Positions 18,574 to 28,316 are shown, numbered from the stretch's first letter. The stretch: 31,625 bases of DNA from Nemertoderma westbladi (GCA_032718475.1 JAUCBJ010003705.1:1-31625); one strand, 5' to 3'. A program made the numbers and translations. Notes: a model not told the origin generated them from the letters alone.

Positions 18574-19145
18574 TCTGGCGCTTCTGTTTGGCCTGATATT
18601 GCATAAGCCCCCTCAACCGGGCATGCATATTATCATCCCGCACATGCTTTCCTGTTCTCTCTCTCTCTCTCCCTATCCTCTCGCAAACTCTGCTCGGCCA
18701 ATTCTGCTTCTCTCGCAATCCTCTCAAGCCGTCTCGCCTCACGTTCTTTTCGCTCGCTCGCCCCTCTCGCCTCACGCTCTTTACGCTCATTCTCCTCTCT
18801 CGCCCCACGCTCTTTACGTTCACTCTCCTCTCTCGCCCCTCGCTCTTTACGTTCGCTCGCCTCTTTCGCCTCTCGCTCCTTACGTTCGCTCGCCTCTTTC
18901 ACCTCTCGCTCTTTACGCTCATTCACCTCTTTCGCCTCTCCCTCTTCTCGCTCCTTTCCTTCCCTTATTTCTATCTCCTCACACTCTCTAAAGTTTCTCG
19001 CGATCCTCTCAGCCCTCTCTTTATTCTCTCTCGCCAGTTCTCTCTTTCTTTCCAACAACACAGTTCCCTCTTCCAACTGCCTCTCTAACTCTTTCTGGTC
19101 TAGTGCCACCATGTCCAACTGGCATGCCAGATCTATTTCTAACAC
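18437..19145 (-). CDS. Coiled-coil gag-leader segment with 11-residue repeats
   Basis: From 19145 to 18633 the frame reads LEIDLACQLDMVALDQKELE, then a highly charged helix with six copies of the 11-residue unit ERKERE(A/G)(K/R)EAS (about 18735-18940, 33-bp DNA period). RRLERIAREAELAEQSLRED follows. The frame continues by a frameshift to 18437. Hendecad repeats are typical of long coiled coils, so this is likely an oligomerisation rod of Gag. The nested element has only a short version (KIEELEWRLRGRKERESERE). Confidence 0.6.
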
Positions 19146-19385
19146 CCTTCTTGCTTTTGCGGATGATGTAGCGGACTTGTTGGTCGCGACGGACTCCCGT
19201 CGCCTCTCTGTCCTACTAACTTTCCCCCGCTTTCTGGGGTTCTCTCTAACCGACGAGACCGAATCCTCGGGTTAATCTCGGATTCGCCCTCGTGCGGGTC
19301 TGCCCAACCCACTAACTTAATTCCCGTAGCATCCACTAAATACGGCCCTATGTACACCACTTGGGGCTCCATTATCCCGGACCGC
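19139..19385 (-). CDS. Gag-leader segment with conserved VVYIGPYLVDA block (outer element)
   Basis: The frame carries EPQVVYIGPYLVDATGIKL and VGWADPHEGESE, nearly the same as 16160-16070 in the nested element. It then runs out of phase relative to that copy (RIRSRRLERTPESGG), so a frameshift separates it from the coiled coil. It directly follows the non-LTR insertion and its target duplication. Confidence 0.6.
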
Positions 19386-19398
19386 CACAGTTCCAATA

Positions 19399-19951
19399 TA
19401 ATATTAATTTAATTGCGCCATGGTACTGGCATTATGGTAGATAAAAACGGTATTTAATTAAATCAAATAAATAAGTAAAAACGTTAAAGAGTTAAAAGAG
19501 TTCGGTAAATTACGTATCATTAGAGGCCCAGGAGGTTAGCGTTCGCGAGTTTTCCTTGCATGTTAGTAGGTGGTATAGTGGGGCCGGGTCTCCGCACAGC
19601 AGACATACACAGCTCTCCAGGTTGGGGGCATGAAATTTATCTGTCGCACAGATCTTATGATGAAATCCGTGGACCGATACCCGTGTTGTTACGTGCCGAC
19701 CGGATTGGTTAGGTTCTGTCCATTTTCGGTTCTGGAATGCCGGGCTGCTCCAGAACTCGACCGGAATTTCCGACTTCTTGGTTACGATATCTGCTCTATA
19801 TTCCATCAAGGCAGCCGTATCGTTTAGGTGCAGATTACAAATGATGTCCTCGACTAGAGTGTTCTCCCCGCACAAAGCTATCACAAGGCGATTCAATGTG
19901 CTTTTGTGTACGCCCAAGGTTTTCTTTAGGTAATTAGTCTTTACTCTGTTA
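19399..19951 (-). mobile_element. 5'-truncated non-LTR retrotransposon inserted in the leader ORF
   Basis: A 13-bp direct repeat (plus strand CACAGTTCCAATA at 19386-19398 and 19952-19964) flanks 553 bp that the nested element lacks at the same point. The insert reads on the minus strand. It encodes an ORF2-type C-terminus (VSVHGFHHKICATDKFHAPN, then CLLCGDPAPLYHLLTC, C-x2-C-x7-H-x3-C, the zinc motif found after RNase H in R1/Tad-like elements). It ends ..WASNDT, followed by about 110 bp of 3' UTR. The 3' end is AATTAAATTAATATTA-like, not a long poly-A. Confidence 0.8.
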
Positions 19952-20487
19952 CACAGTTCCAATAGTTCGGTGGCGACCCCCCTCGCTCTCTCACTGGCTA
20001 GTTCTCCCTGCCCGAAGCGAACTATGTAGCTTAAGTGTTTATTCGCCTTACCTAGTCGCCGGCTCAACTTCCCTGGGTCTATCTTTACTCCTCCTCTAGC
20101 CTCCTTGAGTTGTTTCTTTGTTGCGTTGTAGGCTCGTCGGAGCCGGTCACTAGTTCCGACGTCCTCGTCGCCGACCTCTCCTCCTCCCCTCCTGGTTCGG
20201 CGTCGTACCGGCGGCCCCACCGTCGCCGTTCCGGTGGGCCGTCCGTTGCCCTCGGCCTGTGGCTGGCCGGCGACATCGGTACGTCGTCCGCCGTCATGCG
20301 TCGACTCATCCTCTCATCCTGGTAGACGGCCGCCCCCTGTTTGGGCTAACGGATCGTCTCTTTCCGGCGAGTCTGGCGTTGCGGGTCGATACCGTCGCGC
20401 CGCGGCCTCGCGGATCGTTTCGTTCGTATCGTCCGGGGTCCGCGGCGGTGTCGTCTCTCCCTCTAGGTTTCGGGGTTCTCCGTTCAT
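19952..20487 (-). pseudogene. First gag-leader ORF of the outer element
   Basis: ATG at 20487 (MNGEPRNLEGETTPPRTPDD), homologous to the nested element's ORF at 16766: TIREAAARRY, VAGQPQAEGNGRPTGTATVG, DRLRRAYNATKKQLKEARGG and GQGELASERARGVATEL. An in-frame TGA lies near 20315, where the nested copy has Arg. The ORF is then cut by the non-LTR insertion at 19951 and resumes at 19385. No known enzymatic domain. Confidence 0.65.
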
Positions 20488-20563
20488 CTTGTAACTCTCT
20501 AATGGTGGCTGGCAGTCACAGTTCTGGCAGTTGTCTAGGCTTTGTACTAGGTGACTTTAGTAC

Positions 20564-20862
20564 TGTGACGGGATCAGAGGATCCCGACCGGTTGATTTTA
20601 GTTACGCGTCACCGCACGGTTGAGAAAAGAGTTTGTTGTTGTCGTTTCAGTATTGTTAATAGGGTTGAAATATAGTATACAATATAGAATATGATAGCAT
20701 GAGATAACTTGGATGTTGTGTGGCCCTTTGGGGGTTTGTTATCCCTGTTATTGGTTGTGTGATACGAGGTTAATTGGGGATTAACCTGGTATCCCCAATA
20801 TTGCAAAAAGGGCGCCGTTTCCCAACTTTATGGGGTGGTGGGCGGAATTGAATCCACTCACA
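20564..20862 (-). repeat. 5' LTR of the outer element with an internal deletion
   Basis: Starts TGTGACGGGATC and ends CTCACA, next to the target duplication acttt. Compared with 805-1283 it lacks 274 bp; the join (GGATGTTGT/GTGGCCC at 20719) falls on a 4-bp ttgt shared by both deletion ends. Most of the likely promoter half is gone. Contains the hairpin AGGTTAAT..ATTAACCT (20767-20787). Confidence 0.88.
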
Positions 20863-20867
20863 ACTTT

Positions 20868-22980
20868 TACTAAAATCTATTGTCTTCCTAATAGTGGAAA
20901 CGGTTTTCAAAAATATTAGGAAGTTTTTGAGTTACAGCACCAATATTTAACCCTACTTTTGGCACTTTTTTTTAAGACGTTTTTTGAATATTACATTTCA
21001 TGACATCTGATTTGTAACATCTCTATTTTTATTTACACCGGTTTTTTGTTGTTTGCAATTAGGCAGAATTCACATAAATTAATTTCGAAATTTCAGACTT
21101 GTTTTTTCTGTGGGTGCCAAATGGTGCCAGTACTAAATTTTGAAATATGTCAATTTTGTAAATTAATTTTATGAAGGGGTTTTTGGGGTTCTGGTTTCGA
21201 TAGAATATATAGGAGATGCACCAGCCACCTCAAACGTGTATTTTTCTGTGCTCTGTGCAAAATTTCGTGCCAGCACGAAATTTTGAAAATCCATTCAGTA
21301 GTTCAATTGATTGTGACAACTTATTTCTCGCATTTTATATGTTTATGGATATGGGTTCTGAATTCAATTGAATAAATAATTTTCTAACTGGACATCTGAA
21401 ACTTGTATTTGTCGGAAGGGGGTACAAAATTTGGTGCTAGCACCAATATTATATCAATTGATAGTATCACCTTGTTTTTTTGCGTTTTACGGGTTTGTGT
21501 GGGTTGGAATTTAAATGGAATAAGTAAAAATTGCATAAGAGTTTTCAAACTTGTATTTTTCGGCGGTGGTAAAAATCTTCGTGCCAATACCAAATTGTCG
21601 AAAATAAGCAAATTGATCAATAGATAGTATCATCTTGTTTCTTGCGTTATATGGGTTTATGAGGGCTATGTGTCAGATGGAATCACTAAAAACAGCACAG
21701 GACATCTCAAACTTGTACTTTTGGGTGATGGGTACGAAATTTAGTGCTAGCACCGAAATTTGCCATATTATGCCGAAAAATACGGGTAGCAATGATCTGG
21801 AAAATTAGAAATGTATTCCATTAGAATCAGCGCCCAAGAAAACCTGAAAATGTGGTTTTATAGCATCGTATAAGTCAATTTAAATTTTTGTGTTCAAACT
21901 GAAAAGTGCTGGTTACTTGTTTTTTTTTTTCATTTTTCCTACGTAGAGGACATAAACTGCCATTTATAGTAATCAGATCACTTTTAAATATTTTCCAATG
22001 GATTCAGCGCCCCAAAAAACCTATATTGAAAAACATTTAGCTGAAAATTGTAACTTTCAAATTATTTGACAATTTTTCATTCCTTGAAATTTTGGTGCTG
22101 CAAAATAATCACCCCAGTCAATTTTTTCACAAAATTTATTTTCCCAAATACCTTAACGAAAGCAAATGGTATACAATTCCCAACCTCATATTTAAGATAT
22201 TACAGTAGCTGTGAGTTGTTATCTAAAAACAATGACATAAATTCGTGCTGCTACGCAGCACGAACCACCATTGTTTTCGGCAGCAATTATTCGTCTCCCT
22301 ATGTTTAATAAATAAGAAAAGTGGTTCATTATTAAACATTAATTTTCAGTTGTATATATTGTGCATCGATGTATATAACTTATTATGTAAAAGTACATTT
22401 TTATTTCATACAATCATTAATAAGAAATTCGATCCATTATTAGTTCCTTAATTCTAAATCAAAATCAACCTGCAAATAATGAAGACTTTGTTTTGGAATT
22501 TCAAAACCATGCTATTCAGATGCGCGATATCGCGTTTAATTCAAATTATGTCTACTACCCTAGATCCAATGACAATGTAGATAAGCCGCTCTCTAGTTAC
22601 GTAATAAACTATTCGAGAACACTAAATTATTTAACATTGAATTGAAAATTACATTAAATTGACATTAAAAAAAGTAGAACATTTTTTAAAAATATTCTCT
22701 CGACCCTATATTAATCTCGCTAGCAGCGCTCGGTAATTACAATGCCTCAAAAATATAGAAAAAGTGTTACGTTCTTCCCAAGTAATTATTATTTCTTGTC
22801 TTTCCTGCCCTTACCGTATTATTGTTATTAATTTATATATTCGTGATTCCATTATTGTACCCTAACTACCTTAGGTAAATAAATATTGTTTGGATAAACA
22901 AATAAAATATAATTATCTTTCTATTTCAGAATGCCGGCATACTCCTCTCATTATTCATTTACATTAAGTTACTAACCCAC
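20868..22980. other. Non-coding, repeat-bearing DNA right of the large element
   Basis: No credible gene. It holds the diverged tandem repeats at 21225-21780. Two further related blocks carry ATTCAGCGCCC and AAAACCT near 21820 and 22000. A hairpin lies at 22242-22264. The remainder to 22980 is AT-rich, without exon-like signals that I can support. Confidence 0.5.
21225..21780. repeat. Diverged tandem repeat of about 160 bp with an internal palindrome
   Basis: CAAACTTGTATTT-like words recur at 21231, 21398, 21546 and 21708 (spacing 167, 148 and 162). In each copy they are followed by a palindrome or its decayed form: 21259-21284 (12-bp arms), 21431-21446 (16-bp perfect) and 21744-21753. TCAATTGATAGTATCA(C/T)CTTGTTT-like words are also shared. 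An older copy may lie near 21000-21130. Confidence 0.7.
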
Positions 22981-22993
22981 CGATGGCATTACC

Positions 22994-23100
22994 TTTTTCA
23001 AACACCGTTGGAGACAACCCCCAACTCGCTCCAGTACAACATAAAGGATACTCTTCCCTGCCCCTACATCCCCCACCCCACCATCAGAAATAGTTAACTT
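22994..23100 (-). pseudogene. Candidate last coding piece of the S1 protease homolog
   Basis: CRGREEYPLCCTGASWGLSP (from 23068) has the exact spacing of the trypsin motif C-x-G-D-S-G-G-P-L-x-C followed by SWG. In it D, S, G and G are replaced by R, E, E and Y. Upstream coding (..RLSMKLPIRKLTISDGG) is in a different frame; the switch falls in a G-rich stretch. A near-perfect donor (GTAAGT at about 23104) also sits close by. The resemblance is suggestive, not proven. Confidence 0.35.
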
Positions 23101-23144
23101 ACGTATGGGTAACTTCATGGACAAACGGAAGGTTATATGTACAG

Positions 23145-24552
23145 TAGGGCGGTGCGTTTTTTACTTTTTTTCGATTTCATTGTTCTACCGGTGCACAAAA
23201 GTTGCCAAATGGCAAAAAAATAAGGCAAAAAAAATTTCTTTCAATTTCATCTATATCTTCACGGATCCCAAGAGGGTTGAAATTTTGTACCATCGCGATG
23301 CACCATAATGAAATTTATAACAATATAACACATTGATGAAAGATCAATGACTCAAAAAAGAACTTCCTGCATGCATCAAATGTCATCAAATGGGTCCAAA
23401 CTTAGTTAGATACCAAAATTTTAATTTTTGGATCAAGGGAAGTAGTGCCACAGGCACATGACCAGAACCTACTCTTTGGCGCAAGTGATGATTATTCTCA
23501 ATTTTGGTGATGGACAACTTTTAGTTCTCCTACGGCATTAATATTATGCTCATTAGAACCACAATGACCGATTTAGTAGGGGTAGACACCATCAAAACAA
23601 GCATAGAGCGAATAGATCTTGAGATATTGCAGAAAATGTTAAGTACGGCACAAGTCAACATTACCGCCTTGATGATTTATAGACAAATACACAAAAATGT
23701 TACTTCTAATTATCTTAAGGCATCAAAAATATACACATCACTGCAACAAATTGATTTAGTTTATACAGACAACTTCAAAATTAAAGAGTAGTGATTAATT
23801 CACTATAGTTTTTGTACAAAATGTGTGGAATGGGTCAACTCAATATCAAGTATTAATTGGTGGACATAGTCTTGACATTTTGTAAAATAACTCAAGAACT
23901 AATGACTCTACTCTTATTTTGAAGGTGTCTACACCCACTACATCGATCATTTCTGTGATGTGTCTATTCGTGATTCCTTGAGATAATTCAAAATATCATT
24001 TTTAGTGTATTTGTCCATATCACATCAAGGCGGTAATGTAGACTTGTGCCGGACTTCACATTTTCAGCGATATTTCAAGAACTATTCGCTCTACGTTTGT
24101 TTTGAAGGTGTCTACCCCCACTAAATCGGCCATTGCGGCTCTAATGAGCATAATATGAATGCAGTAGGAGAACTTAAAGTTGGCCATCGCGAAAATTGAG
24201 AATAATCATCACTTGCGCCAAATGGTAGGTTCTGGCCACGTGCCTGTGGCACTAGTTCCCTTGATCCAAAAATTAAAATTTTGGTATCTAACTAAGTTTG
24301 GACCCATTTGATGACATTTGATGCATGCAGGAAGTTCTTTTTTGAGTCATTGATCTTTCATCAATGTGTTATATTGTTATAAATTTCATTATGGTGCATC
24401 GCGATGGCACAAAATTTCAACCCTCTTGGGATCCGTGAAGATATAGACGAAATTTAAAGAAATTTTTTTTGCCTTATTTTTTTACCATTTGGCAACTTTT
24501 GTGCACCGGTAGAACAATGACATCGAAAAAAAGTAAAAAACGCACCGCCCTA
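23145..24552. mobile_element. hAT-like foldback (non-autonomous) element
   Basis: TAGGGCGGTGCGTTTTTTAC at 23145 is mirrored by its complement ending at 24552, and the two arms pair almost along their whole length (to about 23840 and from about 23870). An 8-bp duplication atgtacag flanks it (23137-23144 and 24553-24560). Eight-base duplications and TAGGG/CAGGG ends fit the hAT superfamily. There is no transposase; the only open frame (23546-23791) is arm sequence. On the right arm, GAAGGTGTCTAC(A/C)CCCACTA occurs twice (about 23923 and 24104), so each arm also carries an internal duplication. Confidence 0.85.
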
Positions 24553-24680
24553 ATGTACAGTACAATAATTTAAGTAGACAATATTCTCAAACCCTTCAAC
24601 ATTGGTGGTACCACCCGCCCCCTCAAATTGGCCAACCGGGTAATAGTAATATAATACTCAAGTAATACAACTCGACAATG
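24553..24680 (-). pseudogene. Candidate fourth exon of the S1 protease homolog, split by the foldback element
   Basis: One minus-strand frame reads PVGQFEGAGGTTNVEGFENI and VYLNYCTVH up to the target duplication. It remains open beyond the foldback insertion (ITFRLSMKLPI, 23136-23104), as if the insertion hit an exon. GAGGTT..C sits where trypsins have GWG.T..C. Another frame just upstream has EDLGIVELYYL, so a frameshift or misplaced boundary is possible. Low confidence. Confidence 0.3.
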
Positions 24681-24960
24681 CCCAAATCTTCTTTCTATCA
24701 ACATTCGACAATATAGGTTAATTATACGTATAGGATAATACAATATATGAAAATATAGAGATGTAATAATGATGTGATATATTGATAACACATAATTATT
24801 GTTAGATTCTCATATTTTCACATCCCATTCATACAGCAGTTGGATAAATAGTGATCCAACTACTGTATGCATTAAGTAAGATATACAAAAGATATAAACT
24901 GGAAGTAATTTGCAGAGATTTGTCGCAATAATAGGATCAAAAGAAAGTTCGCAATAATTG

Positions 24961-25050
24961 GAACATAATTATCTTTATGTCCCTATGGGATAGTTCGCAA
25001 CTAGAATATCCACCATTACAGTAGCTATAGTGTGAGGCGAGACTCTTAAG
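24961..25050 (-). CDS. Candidate exon 3 of the S1 protease homolog
   Basis: The acceptor ttattttcttcaccatag precedes CTTAAG at 25050. Entered in phase 0, as exon 2 requires, the frame reads LKSLASHYSYCNGGYSSCEL and SHRDIKIIMF. This fits the trypsin stretch leading to the catalytic Asp (H..Y........DIA); RDIK would supply that Asp (24979-24981). The donor is not obvious (GTTCCA at 24964), so the end is approximate. Confidence 0.5.
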
Positions 25051-25652
25051 CTATGGTGAAGAAAATAATGTGTGTTATGCTCTTTATAGAGAAGGACTAG
25101 TTTCGTCCTGATCTCCTTCGCTTGCTTTATCACACGGGTAAAGACTGAAAGTAGGCCTACCTATTTGGAAATTGCTAGACTCTGACGGCATCTTTTTAGG
25201 GGGCCTACTTACGAAGAAACAGTGATAGACGTGTATTATTGCCCCAGGTTGATTTCTATTTGTCAGTTTAACTGACTAATTTGTAGAGAAGTGTTCCTTC
25301 TAAAAGTACCCACTGCTTCCCATGACTTCCAAAACCTTATTTTATAACACCCACAGCAATACGCAATAGTATGGCCTTCCATTTTGTACAGTAATCACTA
25401 TATGATATAATATGATGTTGAAATATCAAAGGATATTTTTAAAATACATTTTTAGTTGATTGGAATGGAACAAAGTATTATATTATATGGTATGGCAAAT
25501 TATTATTTTAGCAATTAATTATTATATTATTTTTAAATAAATTATATTTCAGCCGATTGAAAATTATAGGTTATTATTATTAGGTTTACATCAATGTCTG
25601 GCAGGAATATTACGTAGGTCGCCTCACGGTTAACCAAATTATTGGTACTAAC

Positions 25653-25770
25653 CTTATATATTTTGTACTCTCGCAACGTGACACCATCAGACACAGCTAG
25701 AGTTTTACCGATGTCTAGAAATTGTTTACCATCATGGATGCAAGTTGCTGTTGTAAGAATGTGCATTGGA
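25653..25770 (-). CDS. Exon 2: S1 fold with the catalytic His position changed
   Basis: 118-bp exon between a tctctttcag acceptor and a gttagt donor. It reads PMHILTTATCIHDGKQFLDI and GKTLAVSDGVTLREYKIYK. Together with the end of exon 1 (KCTGILIT) it matches the trypsin block CGG.LI....VLTAAHC, with LTTATC in place of LTAAHC. The catalytic His is thus Thr, pointing to an inactive serine protease homolog. The join with exon 1 keeps the frame (2+1 bases make a Thr codon). Exon 1 plus exon 2 give 276 coding bases. Confidence 0.68.
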
Positions 25771-26502
25771 CTGAAAGAGAATAATGAGTTACTGTGAACG
25801 GTAAATAAGTAGGCTTAATGTATTAATTGTATTGATATTTCATTGGATCGTAAAGTTTAATTAATATACTGTATACTGTATAATATATCATATTATCTTG
25901 TTTCACAAATCGCATAATGTCTGCTAACTCGTATAGATCGTTTCGATTTGTAAAGTAAATTAAACTTTATGGCCATTATAATAATATAAATTATCGATAC
26001 CTATGTATATATATTTATTTGGAATGAATATGATATATTTAGGTTAGTTTAATTTTTTGTTAGTACAGTACGACTCATTTGCATTTCTATCAGTTTGGCA
26101 TGATCCCATTATTCATCCAAACCGAATATATTATCAATAACTATTTTTAAATTTATGTCAGCGTTTTTATTGTTGCGTCGACTTTACTTATATTAGAAAT
26201 ATATACTCTATAGGCTTAGATTTTTTGCGTATAAATTATTATTTATAATCCTTGTTAACAGTAACCTACAAAGCAACGATATACGTATATTCTCTTATAA
26301 TTTTCGGCTTAATTAAATCTGTTAGTTTTCAACCATTAAACCTTTTCCTTGACTATAATTTTGGATATTATTATTAACCGACAATTCAGTTAATATTATA
26401 GGCCTACAGTACATTATAATACTGTATACAAAGTCCGATAAGGTGTTCTACCTCAGGAGATTTGAATTTGTATTAAAATCAAATTTAAGATATTCAACTT
26501 AC

Positions 26503-26660
26503 GTGATTAATATCCCAGTGCATTTAGTTTGCGGTATGGAAACAATATTTGTGTATATTGGATTGTTGTTATTAGTCAAATCATCACCACCCTTAGGTGG
26601 TTGCATGGCAGCATCAGTAAACATTATGGTTACAAATATAAACCAAAAAAATAACGCCAT
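26503..26660 (-). CDS. Exon 1: signal peptide and start of a secreted S1 protease homolog
   Basis: ATG at 26660 in good context (AAATATGG). MALFFWFIFVTIMFTDAA is a clear signal peptide, followed by a short hydrophilic stretch (MQPPKGGDDLTNNNNPIYT) and NIVSIPQTKCTGILIT, the start of the trypsin-like fold. The usual IVGG activation site is not visible. The exon ends at a consensus gtaagt donor (26502 downward). The intron to 25771 is 732 bp. Transcription is toward the retrotransposon, on the minus strand. Confidence 0.62.
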
Positions 26661-26988
26661 ATTTATTAGGCCTATAATATTTCTGTATAATTATTACAGT
26701 TATTGATATCCCAGTGGCAGATAACTTCTACTTTTCCACAAAGCAGTAGCTTGACCAGAAGCGGCCAATGTTTGAAAAAATTGAAAGATTTGAAAGATAA
26801 AACCTATTTTCTTGTATTAAGAAGAAAATAATTAAAGAAGATACAACGTCTCATTGGATAATAACTATTGAGAAACCGTATGTTATTGGCTTGCGAACTT
26901 CGATTGAAGTTTTTCAATTGACAAAATAGGCCTGCCTACATTGGTCCAATTATTTGGCCAGCTCTGATTGGACTTTTTCATGTTTTGT

Positions 26989-27013
26989 GATACAACCCAC
27001 TATGGGTTGTATC
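26989..27013. repeat. Perfect 11-bp hairpin
   Basis: GATACAACCCA-cta-TGGGTTGTATC. Isolated; could be the end of an unrecognised small element or a structured RNA. Confidence 0.7.
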
Positions 27014-27677
27014 TTAAGGGGGGTAATTCCTTTACCTTGGATAATTCTAAATTAGGAAAACATTAGGGAAACATATGAAATAAAACACTGTAAAACACCC
27101 GGTTGGCACATAACAGTGAAAATATTGAACAGCAAGAAATTTAATACATGGACTACTCTAAGTCAACTTCTCGCAAAGTACCCCTTAAGTAATCACCTTA
27201 AAATAAAGAGAAAACACTATAAACCCTCCGGGAAAAAGTGAAAAAATAATCAGCATTGCATTTTATCTATATTATGCTGCTATAAAATAAATTGAAAGAA
27301 TCTAATACTAAATAGAGAGCATTGTTGCCAGTCAACCATGAAACAGTAACCAATCAGCAGGCAGCTCGCACTATCCTTGTTTTCATTTTTAATGGTCAGC
27401 CGATACTGACACATTAGGAGCCCGCATCACTTGCGGATGCATCATCGACCAATCTAAATAACCAACCATCCACTTCTAGAGGAATAGAAGTTTGGACTCC
27501 TCCTATTGGCTTGTTTACTTTGTTGGTGTAATACTCTAGTCTGTTGGGTTTTCATGAAAAATGTTAGACTAGACTATCTCAAGGTTTACTGTATGCAGTG
27601 CTTCCCCAACTGCGGTTGGGTGTGTTCCCTGTGTTGGCCTTTTGAGTTACTGCTATTAATCTGGTAAATTGTTTTAA

Positions 27678-27700
27678 GGGGGGGGGGGGGGGGGGGGGGG
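27678..27700. repeat. Poly-G tract of 23 bases
   Basis: Uninterrupted G23 preceded by GTTTTAA and followed by TGTTTTCG. The exact length is prone to sequencing error. Confidence 0.9.
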
Positions 27701-28075
27701 TGTTTTCGTACCCAAAAGTCGAATATTTGAAACATATGCTATCTAATGCAGAATTTCATGCTGAATCAAAACATTGAAACCGTTTTCCCATATCTTGCTT
27801 AGTGTTCAAGATACCTGGGGTAGAATATACTGGCTCTGATATATCGCAATATCGGTAAAGGCGATGAAGTTTGAGGTTTGCATTCAATTTCTTGAAATTT
27901 ATGTTCTCATTGGTGCCAATTGGATTTCTCCACGAGAAAGGGCACAAAATTTTAATTGATAAGGTATTTTTTATGATTATTGGACCTACTAGTCAGTTTG
28001 TAAGACAACTTCAAGTCTCCGGAACAATGATGGGATTCTATTTAGCGACTCTGCGGGATTACACATAATCTCCAG

Positions 28076-28316
28076 GTCTAGTGGTTGTACAAAGTTCATT
28101 TTAGGCTCATTCGAAAGCGCTTTTCTCCCAGAACAAAGTTACAATTTGATTTAAGATAAAATGTCTGTGATGTAACATTAATTTGGGTAAAACCGGCAAG
28201 CTTAACCGGTGGTACAGCCAGCTTACAAGAGTTTGCCAAACCAAATAGTATCTTTGTTCTCTGAGAAAAGATCTTTCGAATGAGCCTAAAATGAACTTCG
28301 TATGATCACTAGAACT
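28076..28316. repeat. Short inverted repeat (possible small foldback)
   Basis: GTTCATTTTAGGCTCATTCGAAAG and neighbouring sequence (about 28076-28143) recur inverted at about 28247-28316, with a roughly 100-bp spacer. Arms are about 70 bp at perhaps 80% identity. Target duplications were not found. Confidence 0.6.

Larger units (their letters stand above)
805..20862 (-). mobile_element. Outer BEL/Pao LTR retrotransposon, interrupted by a nested element
   Basis: Both ends start with the same sequence (TGTGACGGGATC at 805 and 20564). The right end stops at ..CTCACA (20862). The element is flanked by acttt at 800-804 and 20863-20867, a 5-bp target duplication. All its coding pieces read on the minus strand: gag-leader ORFs (20487-17911), RT (about 17877-17380 continuing at 9486-8905), RNase H remnants, and integrase (7763-6462). 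RT, RNase H and integrase motifs (YVDD, DUF5641-like tail) are of BEL/Pao type. Gag-protease is missing from this copy. Without the 7.9-kb nested element it would be about 12 kb. The LTRs differ at about 3 of 205 alignable positions, so the insertion is recent, but large deletions make it non-autonomous. Confidence 0.88.

Noticed and set aside
23546-23791. Small plus-strand ORF within the foldback element
   Set aside because: It is formed by arm sequence that is repeated inverted in the other arm; no transposase motifs.
25200-25260. Possible extra exon ending at a GTAAGT donor (minus strand, about 25211)
   Set aside because: The upstream acceptor is weak and the translated piece has no S1-like residues; the exon at 25050 fits phase and motif better.
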